Origin: Ensifer sp. PDNC004
Lineage (GTDB): Bacteria; Pseudomonadota; Alphaproteobacteria; Rhizobiales; Rhizobiaceae
NCBI RefSeq assembly: GCF_016919405.1
Contig: NZ_CP070353.1
Span: 1,798,001-1,862,000, forward strand
Length of the DNA: 64,000 bases
Direction of reading: 5' to 3'
Shown: one piece after another, positions 33,458 to 41,600 of the stretch
Layout: the number at the start of each line of letters is the position of its first letter
Numbering within the stretch: the first letter of the stretch is position 1
Program-made: the position numbers and the translations under genes
Notes under the pieces: model-generated
The model's database searches: none
What the model saw: only the letters and a program-made list of their open reading frames with translations
Told to the model about the DNA's origin: nothing

Positions 33458-33904
33458 TCAATTCTTCTTCAGGCGGTAGCTCTCATGACAGCTGCCGCAG
33501 TCCTTGCCGATGCCGCCGAGGGCCGCGCCAACGGCTGCCTGGTCGGCCGGGAGCTGTGCCAGCACCGCTCCGGCATCCGTGCCGAGCTTGGCGGCCTTGG
33601 CCTTGAAGTCATCCATGTTTTCCCAGATCTTCGGGCTTGCCTCGCTCTCATGGCCCGTTTCCGAGCCGGCCGGGAAATGGTCCGGGAAGGTCTTCATCGT
33701 TTCGCTGATCGTCGTCAGCGACGCTTTGACCACCTCGGCGTCATAGGGCTTTTCGCCCTTGGCGATGCCGGCAAGCGCGCCGGTCGCGGCACCCACCTTC
33801 TTCATCGCCTGCTGGCGAGCCACCTGCGGCTCGTCGGCTGCGGTCACGGCAGTAACACCCAGGCCCGCGAGTGCGGCAGCCAACATGAGTGCGCGTATTT
33901 TCAT
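33458..33904 (-). CDS. Cytochrome c' (class II c-type cytochrome)
   Basis: A 148-residue exported protein with a signal peptide (first about 22 residues, ending TAA) and a four-helix bundle. The single heme motif CGSCH is at 136-140, close to the C-terminus, as expected for class II. The N-terminal RQQAMKKVGAA holds Met34, the position of the axial-pocket helix in this family. Cytochromes c' bind NO and CO at five-coordinate heme and protect against nitrosative stress; low-spin relatives transfer electrons. It is upstream of the diheme cytochrome gene. Confidence 0.92.
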   Translation of the reverse strand: MKIRALMLAAALAGLGVTAVTAADEPQVARQQAMKKVGAATGALAGIAKGEKPYDAEVVKASLTTISETMKTFPDHFPAGSETGHESEASPKIWENMDDFKAKAAKLGTDAGAVLAQLPADQAAVGAALGGIGKDCGSCHESYRLKKN

Positions 33905-34085
33905 CAGGATCTCCCGGTCAATGAAATCTAATCGGCGAATCTGCCTGCCTGGCCTTCATGCCCAATGCGCCGGCATGATGTCATTTTGAGTATTCGACGG
34001 AAGTAACATTTATTTGATGCTCTTGTTAGGACAAAGGAATTTCCGTCGATCGGCGCAATTCGGGGATCTCCACGAGCCTGTCAAT

Positions 34086-34108
34086 AACATGACTTTAATA
34101 TTCATGTT
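34086..34108. promoter_or_regulatory. Inverted repeat of TGA-N9-TCA type
   Basis: AACATGA (34086-34092) and TCATGTT (34102-34108) are perfect 7-bp arms around nine AT-rich bases. The core TGA-N9-TCA is the form described for rhizobial iron-responsive (RirA) operators. It lies about 180 nt upstream of the cytochrome c' gene and just beyond the 3' end of the LysE gene. The rest of 33905-34085 shows no gene. Confidence 0.4.
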
Positions 34109-34133
34109 TATACTTGCAGAAACCGGGGCGGCA

Positions 34134-34769
34134 TCACCGCGCCGACCAACCCTGCCACACGGTGAAGGCGGCGACCAGAACGAGCACGGCCCCGGCGGCC
34201 CGGCCGATCCACACGGTCGTCTCGGGGCTGCCGACCAGAAAGTCCCGGCCGCGGCCTGCAGCAAGGGCAAGACCGCCATAGACGGCGAGCTGCGTCGCAG
34301 CGATCATCGCCGCCATGATCAGGGCCTGCGACCAGATCGGCCCGAACTGCGGCTTGAGGAACTGCGGATAGACCGCCAGCATGAAGAGATAGGCCTTGGG
34401 GTTCATCAGGCTCGTCAGCGCGCCCTGGCGAAAGCTTGCCCAGCGCGAGAGCTTGCCCGAGCCTTCGATGCCACCGATGGTGATCGAGCTTTTGACCAGG
34501 GAAAAACCGATCCAGGCGATGTAGGCGGCACCGGCGACGAGCAGCACGTTGAAGAGGCCGGGCACCAGATGCAGGATAACGCTGACGCCGAGTGCTGCAT
34601 AAAGCGTATGCAGCACGCCGCCCGCCATGATGCCGGCGGTCGCAGACAGGCCGGAGGCCCGCCCACCCGTTAGCGAGTTCGCCAGGACGAAGACCATGTC
34701 CATGCCCGGCACGATGATGATGCCGAACAAGAGGGTGAAGAAGAGCCAGAGATTTTCCGTGTAGGTCAT
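34134..34769 (-). CDS. LysE/RhtB-family amino-acid exporter
   Basis: A 211-residue inner-membrane protein with about six helices. Family marks are FGIIIVPGMDMVFVLANSL (the G-x-x-x-x-P-G-P-x-like motif, here with Met-Asp), GIMAGGVLHTLYAALG and LTSLMNPKAYLFMLAVYPQF. It exports amino acids or related small amines by proton exchange. It is divergent from the WYL-domain regulator at 34900, with a 130-bp shared promoter region, and is the most likely target of that regulator. Confidence 0.88.
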   Translation of the reverse strand: MTYTENLWLFFTLLFGIIIVPGMDMVFVLANSLTGGRASGLSATAGIMAGGVLHTLYAALGVSVILHLVPGLFNVLLVAGAAYIAWIGFSLVKSSITIGGIEGSGKLSRWASFRQGALTSLMNPKAYLFMLAVYPQFLKPQFGPIWSQALIMAAMIAATQLAVYGGLALAAGRGRDFLVGSPETTVWIGRAAGAVLVLVAAFTVWQGWSAR

Positions 34770-34899
34770 GTCAGTTGTCCGTCGTCCGGGTTTTCATTTC
34801 TCAATCGAATTGCTGTTTTTTCAATCCGTTGGCTGATGGTATAGATCCCGGCAACTGACAAGGGTGTGTCAGGAGCGTTGACGACGGGGGAGATTTTCT

Positions 34900-35592
34900 A
34901 TGCGCAAGGCGGCACGGCTTTTCGAGATCATCCAGATTCTCCGGCTTGCGAGAAAGCCCGTGACCGGCGCGCAAATGGCCGAGACGCTGGAGGTGACGGT
35001 GCGCTCGATCTACCGCGATATCTCCGCACTCCAGGCGATGCGCGTGCCGATCGAAGGCGGCCGCGGCATCGGCTATATTCTCAGGCCCGGCTTCGACCTG
35101 CCGCCGCTGATGTTTTCGATCGAGGAAACGGAAGCGATCGCCCTGGCTCTGGCGCTGCTGGCACGAACCGGCGACGAGGAACTGAAGGCAGCCGCCGGTC
35201 GCGTCAACCAGAAGATCACCGCCGCCGTGCCCGAACCGCTCAGATTGGCGTTCCGCTCGCAGGCGCTGCATGCCTGGGGAACGATCGCCCCCTCGCCCGC
35301 CGGCATCGATCTCGCCCTGGTGCGTCGGGCGATCCGCGACGAACAGAAGCTCGAGCTAGACTATCGCGACGAAATGGGCCGCGCCACGGAACGCACGATC
35401 CGGCCGGTCGCGCTGATCTACTATTCGGAAACCGCCAACATCGTCGGCTGGTGCGAATTGCGCCAGGCGATCCGCAACTTTCGTGCCGACCGCGTCGAGC
35501 ATTGCGAGGCGGTCGAAGCGTTCTTTTCCGGCGAAGGAAATCATCTGAGAGAGCTCTGGGTCAGCGGCTGGAAGACGCCGCCAGCGGCTTGA
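34900..35592 (+). CDS. YafY-type HTH-WYL transcriptional regulator
   Basis: A 230-residue regulator: N-terminal HTH_11 (RLFEIIQILRLARKPVTGAQMAETLEVTVRSIYRDISALQAMRVPIEGGRGIGY) and a C-terminal WYL domain (LELDYRDEMGRATERTIRPVALIYYSETANIVGWCELRQAIRNFRADRVE), which in known members binds nucleic acid or nucleotide ligands. It is divergent from a LysE-type exporter and is probably its regulator. The ATG is 9 nt after a GGGGGAG stretch. Confidence 0.9.
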   Translation: MRKAARLFEIIQILRLARKPVTGAQMAETLEVTVRSIYRDISALQAMRVPIEGGRGIGYILRPGFDLPPLMFSIEETEAIALALALLARTGDEELKAAAGRVNQKITAAVPEPLRLAFRSQALHAWGTIAPSPAGIDLALVRRAIRDEQKLELDYRDEMGRATERTIRPVALIYYSETANIVGWCELRQAIRNFRADRVEHCEAVEAFFSGEGNHLRELWVSGWKTPPAA

Positions 35593-35613
35593 TCTGCACA
35601 GTTCCGGCAAGCG

Positions 35614-35645
35614 CAAACGAAAAGACCCGGCGCGAGCGCCGGGTC
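35614..35645 (-). terminator. Rho-independent terminator of sodB
   Basis: GACCCGGCGC / GCGCCGGGTC (35624-35645) forms a 10-bp stem; reading the minus strand it is followed by TTTTCGTTTG. It lies 29 nt past the sodB stop. Confidence 0.85.
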
Positions 35646-35673
35646 CAAACGTCATGCATCGAAGACGGGCAGC

Positions 35674-36276
35674 TTACTTGGAAGCCGCTTCGTACATTTC
35701 GAGCACGTAATCCCAGTTGATCAGGCTGTCGACGAAGGCTTCGAGGTACTTCGGACGGGCGTTGCGGTAGTCGATGTAATAGGAGTGTTCCCAGACGTCG
35801 ACGCCGAGGATCGGCGAGGCGCCGTGCACGAGCGGGTTTTCGCCGTTCGGGGTCTTGGAGATTTCAAGCTTGCCGTTCTTGACCGAGAGCCAGGCCCAGC
35901 CCGAGCCGAACTGGCCGGTGCCGGCGGCGATGAAGTCGGCGCGGAACTTGTCGTAGCCGCCGAGGTCGGACTTGATGGCCGCTTCGAGCTTGGCCGGCAG
36001 GCTGGTGCCGCCGCCGCCCTTCTTCATCCACTTCCAGAAGTGGACGTGGTTGTAGTGCTGGCCGGCATTGTTGAACAGCGGCTGGTTGGTGCCGTAGGAC
36101 TTCTTGACGATTTCCTCGAGCGACAGGTCGGCAAGGCCGGCCTCTTCGGCAAGCTTGTTGCCGTTGGTCACGTAAGCGAGGTGATGCTTGTCGTGGTGGT
36201 ACTCAAGCGTCTCGCGCGACATGTAGGGCGCCAGCGCATCGTAGTCATAGGGAAGGTTCGGCAATTCGAAAGCCAT
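35674..36276 (-). CDS. sodB: Superoxide dismutase, Fe/Mn family
   Basis: A 200-residue cytoplasmic enzyme converting superoxide to peroxide and oxygen. Metal ligands are His27 (in EYHHDKHH), His in NNAGQHYNH, and Asp/His of DVWEHSYYIDY. The Gln of NNAGQH is the Fe-type position, but GTGQFGSGWAWL is shared by both types, and rhizobial members are known to be cambialistic, so metal preference is left open. The ATG at 36276 has GAGGAG 8 nt upstream. A perfect 7-bp inverted repeat lies about 120 nt upstream. Confidence 0.96.
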   Translation of the reverse strand: MAFELPNLPYDYDALAPYMSRETLEYHHDKHHLAYVTNGNKLAEEAGLADLSLEEIVKKSYGTNQPLFNNAGQHYNHVHFWKWMKKGGGGTSLPAKLEAAIKSDLGGYDKFRADFIAAGTGQFGSGWAWLSVKNGKLEISKTPNGENPLVHGASPILGVDVWEHSYYIDYRNARPKYLEAFVDSLINWDYVLEMYEAASK

Positions 36277-36394
36277 GTGGGCATCTCCTCTTGGCATGGA
36301 ATTTCGTCGGGAAATCCGTGAGCGGGAACATAGGCACCGACCCCCATGGAGGCAACCGATGCAATGCCAATTTTTCCTCAACTCACGGAATATA

Positions 36395-36415
36395 CTTTCA
36401 ACATCATTTTGAAAG
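36395..36415. promoter_or_regulatory. Inverted repeat in the sodB divergent region
   Basis: CTTTCAA-N7-TTGAAAG, arms perfect, between divergent sodB (start 36276) and the small exported-protein gene (start 36495). It is about 120 and 80 nt from the two starts, respectively. It is a candidate operator for either promoter. Confidence 0.45.
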
Positions 36416-36494
36416 CATGACACTTTCGAGCACATTCACGCCACGGTTCGCGTGCAGCTTCGCGACCGTTGCAACCATGCATAAAGGACAGTCC

Positions 36495-36833
36495 ATGCCG
36501 CAGCGCCTGATTACCGCCTTCGCCCTCGCCGCCGCCACAACGTTCATTGCGTCTACGGCTGCCGCCTCCTCCGGCGATGCATGGGAAAGTTTCCGGGCAG
36601 AGGTCTCCGAAAAGTGCCTGGCGGCCGCCGCGTCGCTGGAAAAGGCAAGCGCCGTCGTCGACCCCTTCGGCTCGGAAAGCTTCGGCCTGGCGCTGGTGAT
36701 CGGCACGCCCAAGGGATCCGACACCGCCGTGACCCAGATCTGCGTCTTCGACAAGCAGAAGAAGACGGTGGAGCTCGGCGGCGAACTGACACCAGATACG
36801 GTCAACATCGCCGTTCCGACGAAGGCAGAGTAG
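36495..36833 (+). CDS. Small exported protein of unknown function
   Basis: A 112-residue protein with a signal peptide (MPQRLITAFALAAATTFIASTAAAS, cleavage near residue 25). The mature part, about 87 residues, has two Cys (SEKCLAAA and TQICVFD) that could form a disulfide, and a beta-rich second half (FGLALVIGTPKGSDTAVTQICVFDKQKKTVELGGEL). An AAGGA site lies 7 nt before the ATG. It is divergent from sodB. I do not recognise the family. Confidence 0.72.
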   Translation: MPQRLITAFALAAATTFIASTAAASSGDAWESFRAEVSEKCLAAAASLEKASAVVDPFGSESFGLALVIGTPKGSDTAVTQICVFDKQKKTVELGGELTPDTVNIAVPTKAE

Positions 36834-37048
36834 ATCAATGAGCGAGGGTCGCGGGCGACAGCTATCGCGGCCGGGCCGGCTATGCCTGACTGGGCCACGA
36901 GGCGCAGGCACTCGACGTCGTAAGCCGGTCGCGGTGGCGACGGTCCGTGGTGCGATCTCCAGCCCGTCACAACCTGCCTCCGTCGGCCACAACGAGTTGC
37001 GAATCGATACACATGCAATTACCGGGACAACACCAACCGGAGATTGTC

Positions 37049-37390
37049 ATGAAGTCCCTACGCATCGCCTCACTTGTTGTTGCCCTCACGACCCTTGCCG
37101 CCTGCGCACCATCACAGGACGAATATGCCCGCCTGCAGACCGCTGTCCAGGGCAGCCCGGCCATGCAAAAGGCGCTTCACAAGGATTGCGTCAGCAAGAA
37201 GTGGTCAAAAGCCGACCGCGAATACGGCGCCTTGCTGATCAGCGTTCCACCGGCCAAGGTTCAGGCTGTCGTGTGCAAGCGCATCGTTAATGCCATGGCG
37301 TCCGGCCGGCTGAAATATGCCGACGTCCGGCAGCTCACGAGCAACCAAGGGCCAACGGTGAACCTCATCAAGATCCTGCAGGGCCGATAG
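37049..37390 (+). CDS. Putative lipoprotein of unknown function
   Basis: A 113-residue protein with a lipoprotein signal: MKSLRIASLVVALTTLAAC, lipobox L-A-A-C with Cys19 as the acylated residue, followed by Ala and Pro. The mature part has two more Cys (KDCVSKKW and AVVCKRIV) and charged helices. CGGAG lies 9 nt before the ATG. It has no recognised domain. The 215 nt between it and the preceding gene hold no gene I can support. Confidence 0.75.
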   Translation: MKSLRIASLVVALTTLAACAPSQDEYARLQTAVQGSPAMQKALHKDCVSKKWSKADREYGALLISVPPAKVQAVVCKRIVNAMASGRLKYADVRQLTSNQGPTVNLIKILQGR

Positions 37391-37538
37391 GCCAGCGGCC
37401 GCATCGACCCCCATCGACGTCCAGCCGGTCAAGCAGCCCGGCTGGACGTGGCTGCCTGCCCCGACGACCGCGACACAGCCGCCTTGCGGACATGTCTTGT
37501 CGCTTGAGCTTCAACAGCGCCGTTGATAGATCTTGGTC

Positions 37539-38120
37539 ATGGTAAGCGATACCCACGAGAGAATCCTGGACGCAGCCGAGCGCCTCATGGTGTCGAGGGG
37601 CTACAATGCGTTCAGCTATGCCGACATCTCCGCCGAACTGGGCGTCGGCAAGGCGACCATCCACCATCACTTCCCGACCAAGGCCGACCTCGCAACCGCC
37701 GTGCTTGCCCGCTATCGCAAGAACAATCGCCGCAGCGTCGAGGGACTGTTTGCCGCCGTCAGCGATCCGGTCGCCCGGCTCGAAGCCTATGTCGGCTACT
37801 GGGAAGACTGTATCGCCAAGCAGCATACGCCCTTCTGCATCGGCGCCCTTCTCGCCTCGGAGATCCCCGCCTTGCCCGATAGTGTCGTCGCGCAGGTGCG
37901 CGGCCATTTTTCCGACCTTTCCGGGTGGCTCGGCGCAGTGATTGAAGACGGAGTGACCAGCGGCCACCTGAAGGCTGCGCATGGACCGAAGGCGGAGGCC
38001 GAGACCCTCATGGCCACCGTTCACGGCGCGATGCTCGCCGCACGCGTTGCTGGCTCCGATCCGGCGGTGTTTTCCGCAATCGCCCGGCCGGCACTGGATC
38101 GTCTGGTGGTCGGAGCTTGA
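37539..38120 (+). CDS. TetR-family transcriptional regulator
   Basis: A 193-residue regulator with the N-terminal helix-turn-helix THERILDAAERLMVSRGYNAFSYADISAELGVGKATIHHHFPTKADLATAVL and a helical effector domain. The HHHF-type recognition helix is typical of the NemR/AcrR-like branch, and a Cys in TPFCIGALLASE is where several electrophile-sensing TetR proteins place a reactive thiol (family knowledge; reactivity here is inference). The start is weakly defined: a TTG at 37533 is also in frame. A near-perfect 16-bp dyad upstream of the next gene (38270-38285) is the likely operator. Confidence 0.88.
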   Translation: MVSDTHERILDAAERLMVSRGYNAFSYADISAELGVGKATIHHHFPTKADLATAVLARYRKNNRRSVEGLFAAVSDPVARLEAYVGYWEDCIAKQHTPFCIGALLASEIPALPDSVVAQVRGHFSDLSGWLGAVIEDGVTSGHLKAAHGPKAEAETLMATVHGAMLAARVAGSDPAVFSAIARPALDRLVVGA

Positions 38121-38255
38121 CCGACTGGCGGAAAAATAGCGGCGGTGAAACGCCCATTTGCAGCGCGGTGTTCCCGTGGGAACGGCAGGCTTGAGCCGCC
38201 GGCGCTAGAAATTGACGTAACGGACGCGATGGCAACGGGACCATTGCGTTTTCTT

Positions 38256-38285
38256 TTGACAACCGTGCCGACCAACTAGTCGGTC
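38256..38285 (+). promoter_or_regulatory. Promoter with TetR-like operator before the membrane-protein gene
   Basis: A consensus TTGACA (38256-38261) is followed by GACCAACTAGTCGGTC (38270-38285), a dyad paired at 7 of 8 positions around ACTAGT. The dyad covers the -10 region, which fits repression by the upstream TetR protein. Confidence 0.6.
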
Positions 38286-38306
38286 GAGACTTGAAGGAGC
38301 AAGTTC

Positions 38307-38822
38307 ATGGCAAATCCACTTTCCACGCTCGGCATCGTCCATACCGCAATCAGTCTCGCCCCTGTCGCCGCCGGCCTCTACGGCTTTGGACGCTACGGCG
38401 CGATTGTCCCTTCCACCCGATCCGGCAAGATCTACCTCGCCACGCTCATTCTTGCGGTTCTGACCTCTGCCGGACTTTCTAGCACCGGGGGGTTCAACGC
38501 GGGGCATGCGCTGGGCCTCGTCACGCTGGCAGTGGTCGCCGGAAGCCTTGCTGTCGACAGGCTCGCCTTCGTCGGACGCCTGAAGCCGTACCTCACGGCG
38601 CTGGGTCTCTCGTTCAGCTACTTCCTGCTGATCGTGCCGGCGATCGCAGAAACGCTGAAGCGCCTGCCCGCCTCGCAACCGCTTGCCAGCGGGCCGGAAT
38701 CGCCGATCGTGCAAACAACACTGCTTGTCTGGCTGATGATTTTCCTGTCCGGCCTTTCCGTTCAGGCCTACCTGATCCACAGGCGCGCCGCAGCCACGGC
38801 GCGCGCTCCGCGCTCGCACTGA
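38307..38822 (+). CDS. Small polytopic membrane protein
   Basis: A 171-residue protein with four to five hydrophobic helices (about 8-28, 42-58, 66-83, 93-115, 135-158), no signal peptide and short loops. Gene family not recognised with certainty; it looks like the DUF2306-type or DoxX-like membrane proteins often placed next to TetR regulators. GAAGGAG lies 7 nt before the ATG. The promoter carries a TetR-like operator, so it is probably induced by the ligand of the upstream regulator. Confidence 0.75.
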   Translation: MANPLSTLGIVHTAISLAPVAAGLYGFGRYGAIVPSTRSGKIYLATLILAVLTSAGLSSTGGFNAGHALGLVTLAVVAGSLAVDRLAFVGRLKPYLTALGLSFSYFLLIVPAIAETLKRLPASQPLASGPESPIVQTTLLVWLMIFLSGLSVQAYLIHRRAAATARAPRSH

Positions 38823-38900
38823 GTGTCCGGTAAAGGTCGTTGACCGCGCGTTCACCAGCGTGGCGGCCCCGGCCGCACGCTGATGAGGGCCCCGGCTGCG

Positions 38901-39782
38901 TCAGATGTCGCGGGCCGCGCGCGCCCAGTCCATGTAGAGATCGCGCGCCTTGGCGGCGACCGGGCCGGCCTGCAGGTCGCGGCTTTCAAGGCGTGTCACC
39001 GGCAGAACCTTGGAGTAATTGCCGGACGTGAAGATCTCGTCGGCCGCTTCGAAGTCGGCCATCGTCAGCGTTGCCTCGACCACTTCGAAACCGGCTTCGC
39101 GCAGCAGCGTCATGACGCGGAAGCGGGTGATGCCGGCAAGGAAGGTGCGGTTGGCAGCCGGCGTAAAGACGACGCCGTCCTTGACCAGGAAGACGTTGGA
39201 CGAGCCGGTCTCGGCTATGTTGCCGAGCATGTCGCGCACCAGCGCATTGTCGAAGCCCCGCGAACGGGCCTCGGTCAGGATGCGCGCGTTGTTCGGATAG
39301 AGGCAACCTGCCTTGGCGTCGGTCGGCATCGATTCCAGCGTCGGCCGACGGAAGGGCGAGAGCGTCAGCGACGAGCCGCTATGGCCGTTGCCCATCGGCG
39401 CCTCGAACAGGCAAAGCGCAAAACGGGTCGATTCTGGATCGATGGCGACGACGCCGGCTGCGCCATGCTCGGCCCAGTACATCGGCTTCACGTAAAGTGC
39501 TGTCTTGCCGTCGAACTTCTTGGCGCCTTCCCAGGTCAGCGCCTCGATCTCTTCCGCCGCCATCGTCGGGTTCAGGCCAAGTGCGGTCGCCGAACGGTTG
39601 ACGCGCTGGCAATGAAGGTCGAGGTCGGGGGCGACACCGTCGAAGACGCGGGCGCCGTCGAATACCGTCGAGCCCAGCCACATCGCGTGCGAGGTCGGGC
39701 CGATCAGCGGCGGATTGCCCGAGAGCCATTCACCATCGACATAGGTCCAGGTCACTGAGCGGGGGGATGTATCGACGGCCAT
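38901..39782 (-). CDS. Class IV aminotransferase (branched-chain IlvE-like)
   Basis: A 293-residue PLP enzyme. The Schiff-base Lys is Lys157 in TDAKAGCLYPNN, the PLP-interacting Glu is in GNIAETGSSNVF (Glu191), and the N-terminal domain has GSTVFDGARVFDG. These match branched-chain aminotransferase (IlvE) and D-amino-acid transaminase relatives. It moves the amino group between Val/Leu/Ile and 2-oxoglutarate if a true IlvE. CAAGGAG lies 7 nt before the ATG. It is a single gene read leftward; a GC hairpin at 38856-38882 lies past its end. Confidence 0.9.
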   Translation of the reverse strand: MAVDTSPRSVTWTYVDGEWLSGNPPLIGPTSHAMWLGSTVFDGARVFDGVAPDLDLHCQRVNRSATALGLNPTMAAEEIEALTWEGAKKFDGKTALYVKPMYWAEHGAAGVVAIDPESTRFALCLFEAPMGNGHSGSSLTLSPFRRPTLESMPTDAKAGCLYPNNARILTEARSRGFDNALVRDMLGNIAETGSSNVFLVKDGVVFTPAANRTFLAGITRFRVMTLLREAGFEVVEATLTMADFEAADEIFTSGNYSKVLPVTRLESRDLQAGPVAAKARDLYMDWARAARDI

Positions 39783-39933
39783 CTGCGTCTCCTTGAGGTT
39801 TTTATTCTAGTCTTTCCGCATACCCCGAAAAAACAGCATCGGGGTGAATGGGTCTATCAAAAAATGTCATGGCGACCGTTCTGGTACCGCGACGGCCTCT
39901 CGCTTAGTCTCCTCGGCAAAGAAAGGGAAAGCC

Positions 39934-40467
39934 GTGCGCATCAAGCATCTCGACGCAGACGACGTGGACATCTTCCGCCGCATCAGGCTGGAAGCGCTCA
40001 ACCGCGACCCCGATGCCTTCGCCTCGACGGCGGCCGACTGGGAGCGGCTTTCAACGGAGGAATGGCGGACGCGGCTGACCGCCAACGCCGTATTCGTGGC
40101 CTTCGACAGCGATGAGCCGGTCGGCATCATGGGCCTGATGCGCGAGCGTGCGAGCCGGCTGGCGCATCGGGGCACGATCATCATGGTCTATGTGCGCGAC
40201 GAGGCCCGCGGGTCCGGCGTGGCGCGACAGCTGCTTGCGCAACTGACCGACCATGCGCGCTCGGCCGGCATCCGACTGCTCGAACTCGTGGTGCGTGCCG
40301 ACAATCCGACGGCGATCCGCTTTTATGAACGTGCGGGTTTCTACAAGATCGGGCACGTTCCCGGCGGCATGCGCGACGGCGACCGGGAGGTCGACGAATT
40401 TCTGATGGCGCGCCACATCGACGGCCGCGCCCCACCCATTGAGACATTGCAAGGAGCGACCCGATGA
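39934..40467 (+). CDS. GNAT-family N-acetyltransferase
   Basis: A 177-residue acetyltransferase from a GTG at 39934: [31 protein letters not shown], then [25 protein letters not shown] (acetyl-CoA loop R-G-S-G-V-A) and [17 protein letters not shown]. The GTG follows AAAGGGA; an ATG at 39844 would add 30 residues with no family match. The end overlaps the next gene by 4 nt (ATGA), so it is coupled with the alcohol dehydrogenase. Substrate unknown. Confidence 0.86.
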   Translation: MRIKHLDADDVDIFRRIRLEALNRDPDAFASTAADWERLSTEEWRTRLTANAVFVAFDSDEPVGIMGLMRERASRLAHRGTIIMVYVRDEARGSGVARQLLAQLTDHARSAGIRLLELVVRADNPTAIRFYERAGFYKIGHVPGGMRDGDREVDEFLMARHIDGRAPPIETLQGATR

Positions 40468-41504
40468 AAGCCATGTATTACGAGGCCTTCGAGAAGATGC
40501 CGGAAATCCGCACCCTTCCCGATCCGACACCGACGGAGAACGGCGTGGTCATCAAGGTCGAGGCAACTGGGCTTTGCCGGTCCGACTGGCACGGCTGGAT
40601 GGGCCATGACGCCGATATCCGCCTGCCGCATGTGCCCGGCCATGAGCTGGCGGGCGTGGTGACCGCCACCGGCCGCGGCGTCATGCGCTACAAGGTCGGC
40701 GATCGGGTGACCGTCCCCTTCGTTTCCGGATGCGGCCGTTGCGGCGAGTGCCGCTCGGGAAACCAGCAGGTCTGCGAGGCGCAGTTCCAGCCGGGCTTTA
40801 CCCATTGGGGCTCGTTTGCCGAATATGTCGCGCTCGACTTTGCCGACCAGAACCTCGTGCATCTGCCCGAAAGCATGGACTTCACCACGGCTGCGAGCCT
40901 CGGCTGCCGCTTCGCAACGTCGTTCCGCGCCATCGCCGACCAGGCCAAGGTCAAGGGCGGCGAGTGGGTGGCGGTGCATGGCTGCGGCGGCGTCGGCCTC
41001 TCGGCAATCATGATCGCGGCGGCCCTCGGCGCCCAGCCGATCGCGATCGACATCGCCGAAGACAAGCTCGCCTTCGCCAAAAAACTCGGCGCGGTCGCTG
41101 TCATCAATGGCCGTGACGTGCAGGACGTGGCAGCGGCTGTGAAGGATATCACCGGCGGTGGCGCCCATGTCTCGATCGACGCGCTCGGCAATCCGGTGAC
41201 CTGCTTCAACTCGATCAAGAACTTGCGCCGGCGCGGCCGCCACGTCCAGGTTGGCCTGATGCTCGGCGACCAGGCGACGCCGCAGATCCCGATGGCGCAG
41301 GTGATCGGCCACGAACTCGAAATCTATGGCAGCCACGGCATGCAGGCCTGGCGCTACGACGCCATGCTGGCGATGATCGCCGACGGCAAGCTGAAGCCGC
41401 AGCAACTGATCGGCCGGGAAATTTCTCTTGAAGAGGCGATCCCTGCCCTCGTCGCCATGGACCGCGCCACCGATCTCGGCATCAGCGTCATCACGCGTTT
41501 CTGA
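40464..41504 (+). CDS. Zinc-dependent alcohol dehydrogenase
   Basis: A 346-residue medium-chain dehydrogenase. Catalytic zinc ligands are Cys38 (GLCRSDWHG), His60/Glu61 (GHE), and a further Cys (LGCRF region); the structural zinc set is Cys90, Cys93, Cys96 and Cys104. The Rossmann motif is [11 protein letters not shown] and the coenzyme acid follows in AIDIAEDK, which favours NAD over NADP. It oxidises primary or secondary alcohols or reduces aldehydes. It overlaps the GNAT gene upstream by 4 nt. Confidence 0.93.
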   Translation: MKAMYYEAFEKMPEIRTLPDPTPTENGVVIKVEATGLCRSDWHGWMGHDADIRLPHVPGHELAGVVTATGRGVMRYKVGDRVTVPFVSGCGRCGECRSGNQQVCEAQFQPGFTHWGSFAEYVALDFADQNLVHLPESMDFTTAASLGCRFATSFRAIADQAKVKGGEWVAVHGCGGVGLSAIMIAAALGAQPIAIDIAEDKLAFAKKLGAVAVINGRDVQDVAAAVKDITGGGAHVSIDALGNPVTCFNSIKNLRRRGRHVQVGLMLGDQATPQIPMAQVIGHELEIYGSHGMQAWRYDAMLAMIADGKLKPQQLIGREISLEEAIPALVAMDRATDLGISVITRF

Positions 41505-41600
41505 TAGCGGGCCAGAAACGTCGGAAGGCAATATGATACTCGCCCATTCCGACTCACCATCCGCATGCGCTAGCCTTGCCTCCAATCGGGGGCAAGGCAG

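Noticed and set aside
34000..34020. TTTGATGCTCTTG considered as a second FixK box near cytochrome c'
   Set aside because: The right half does not match ATCAA.
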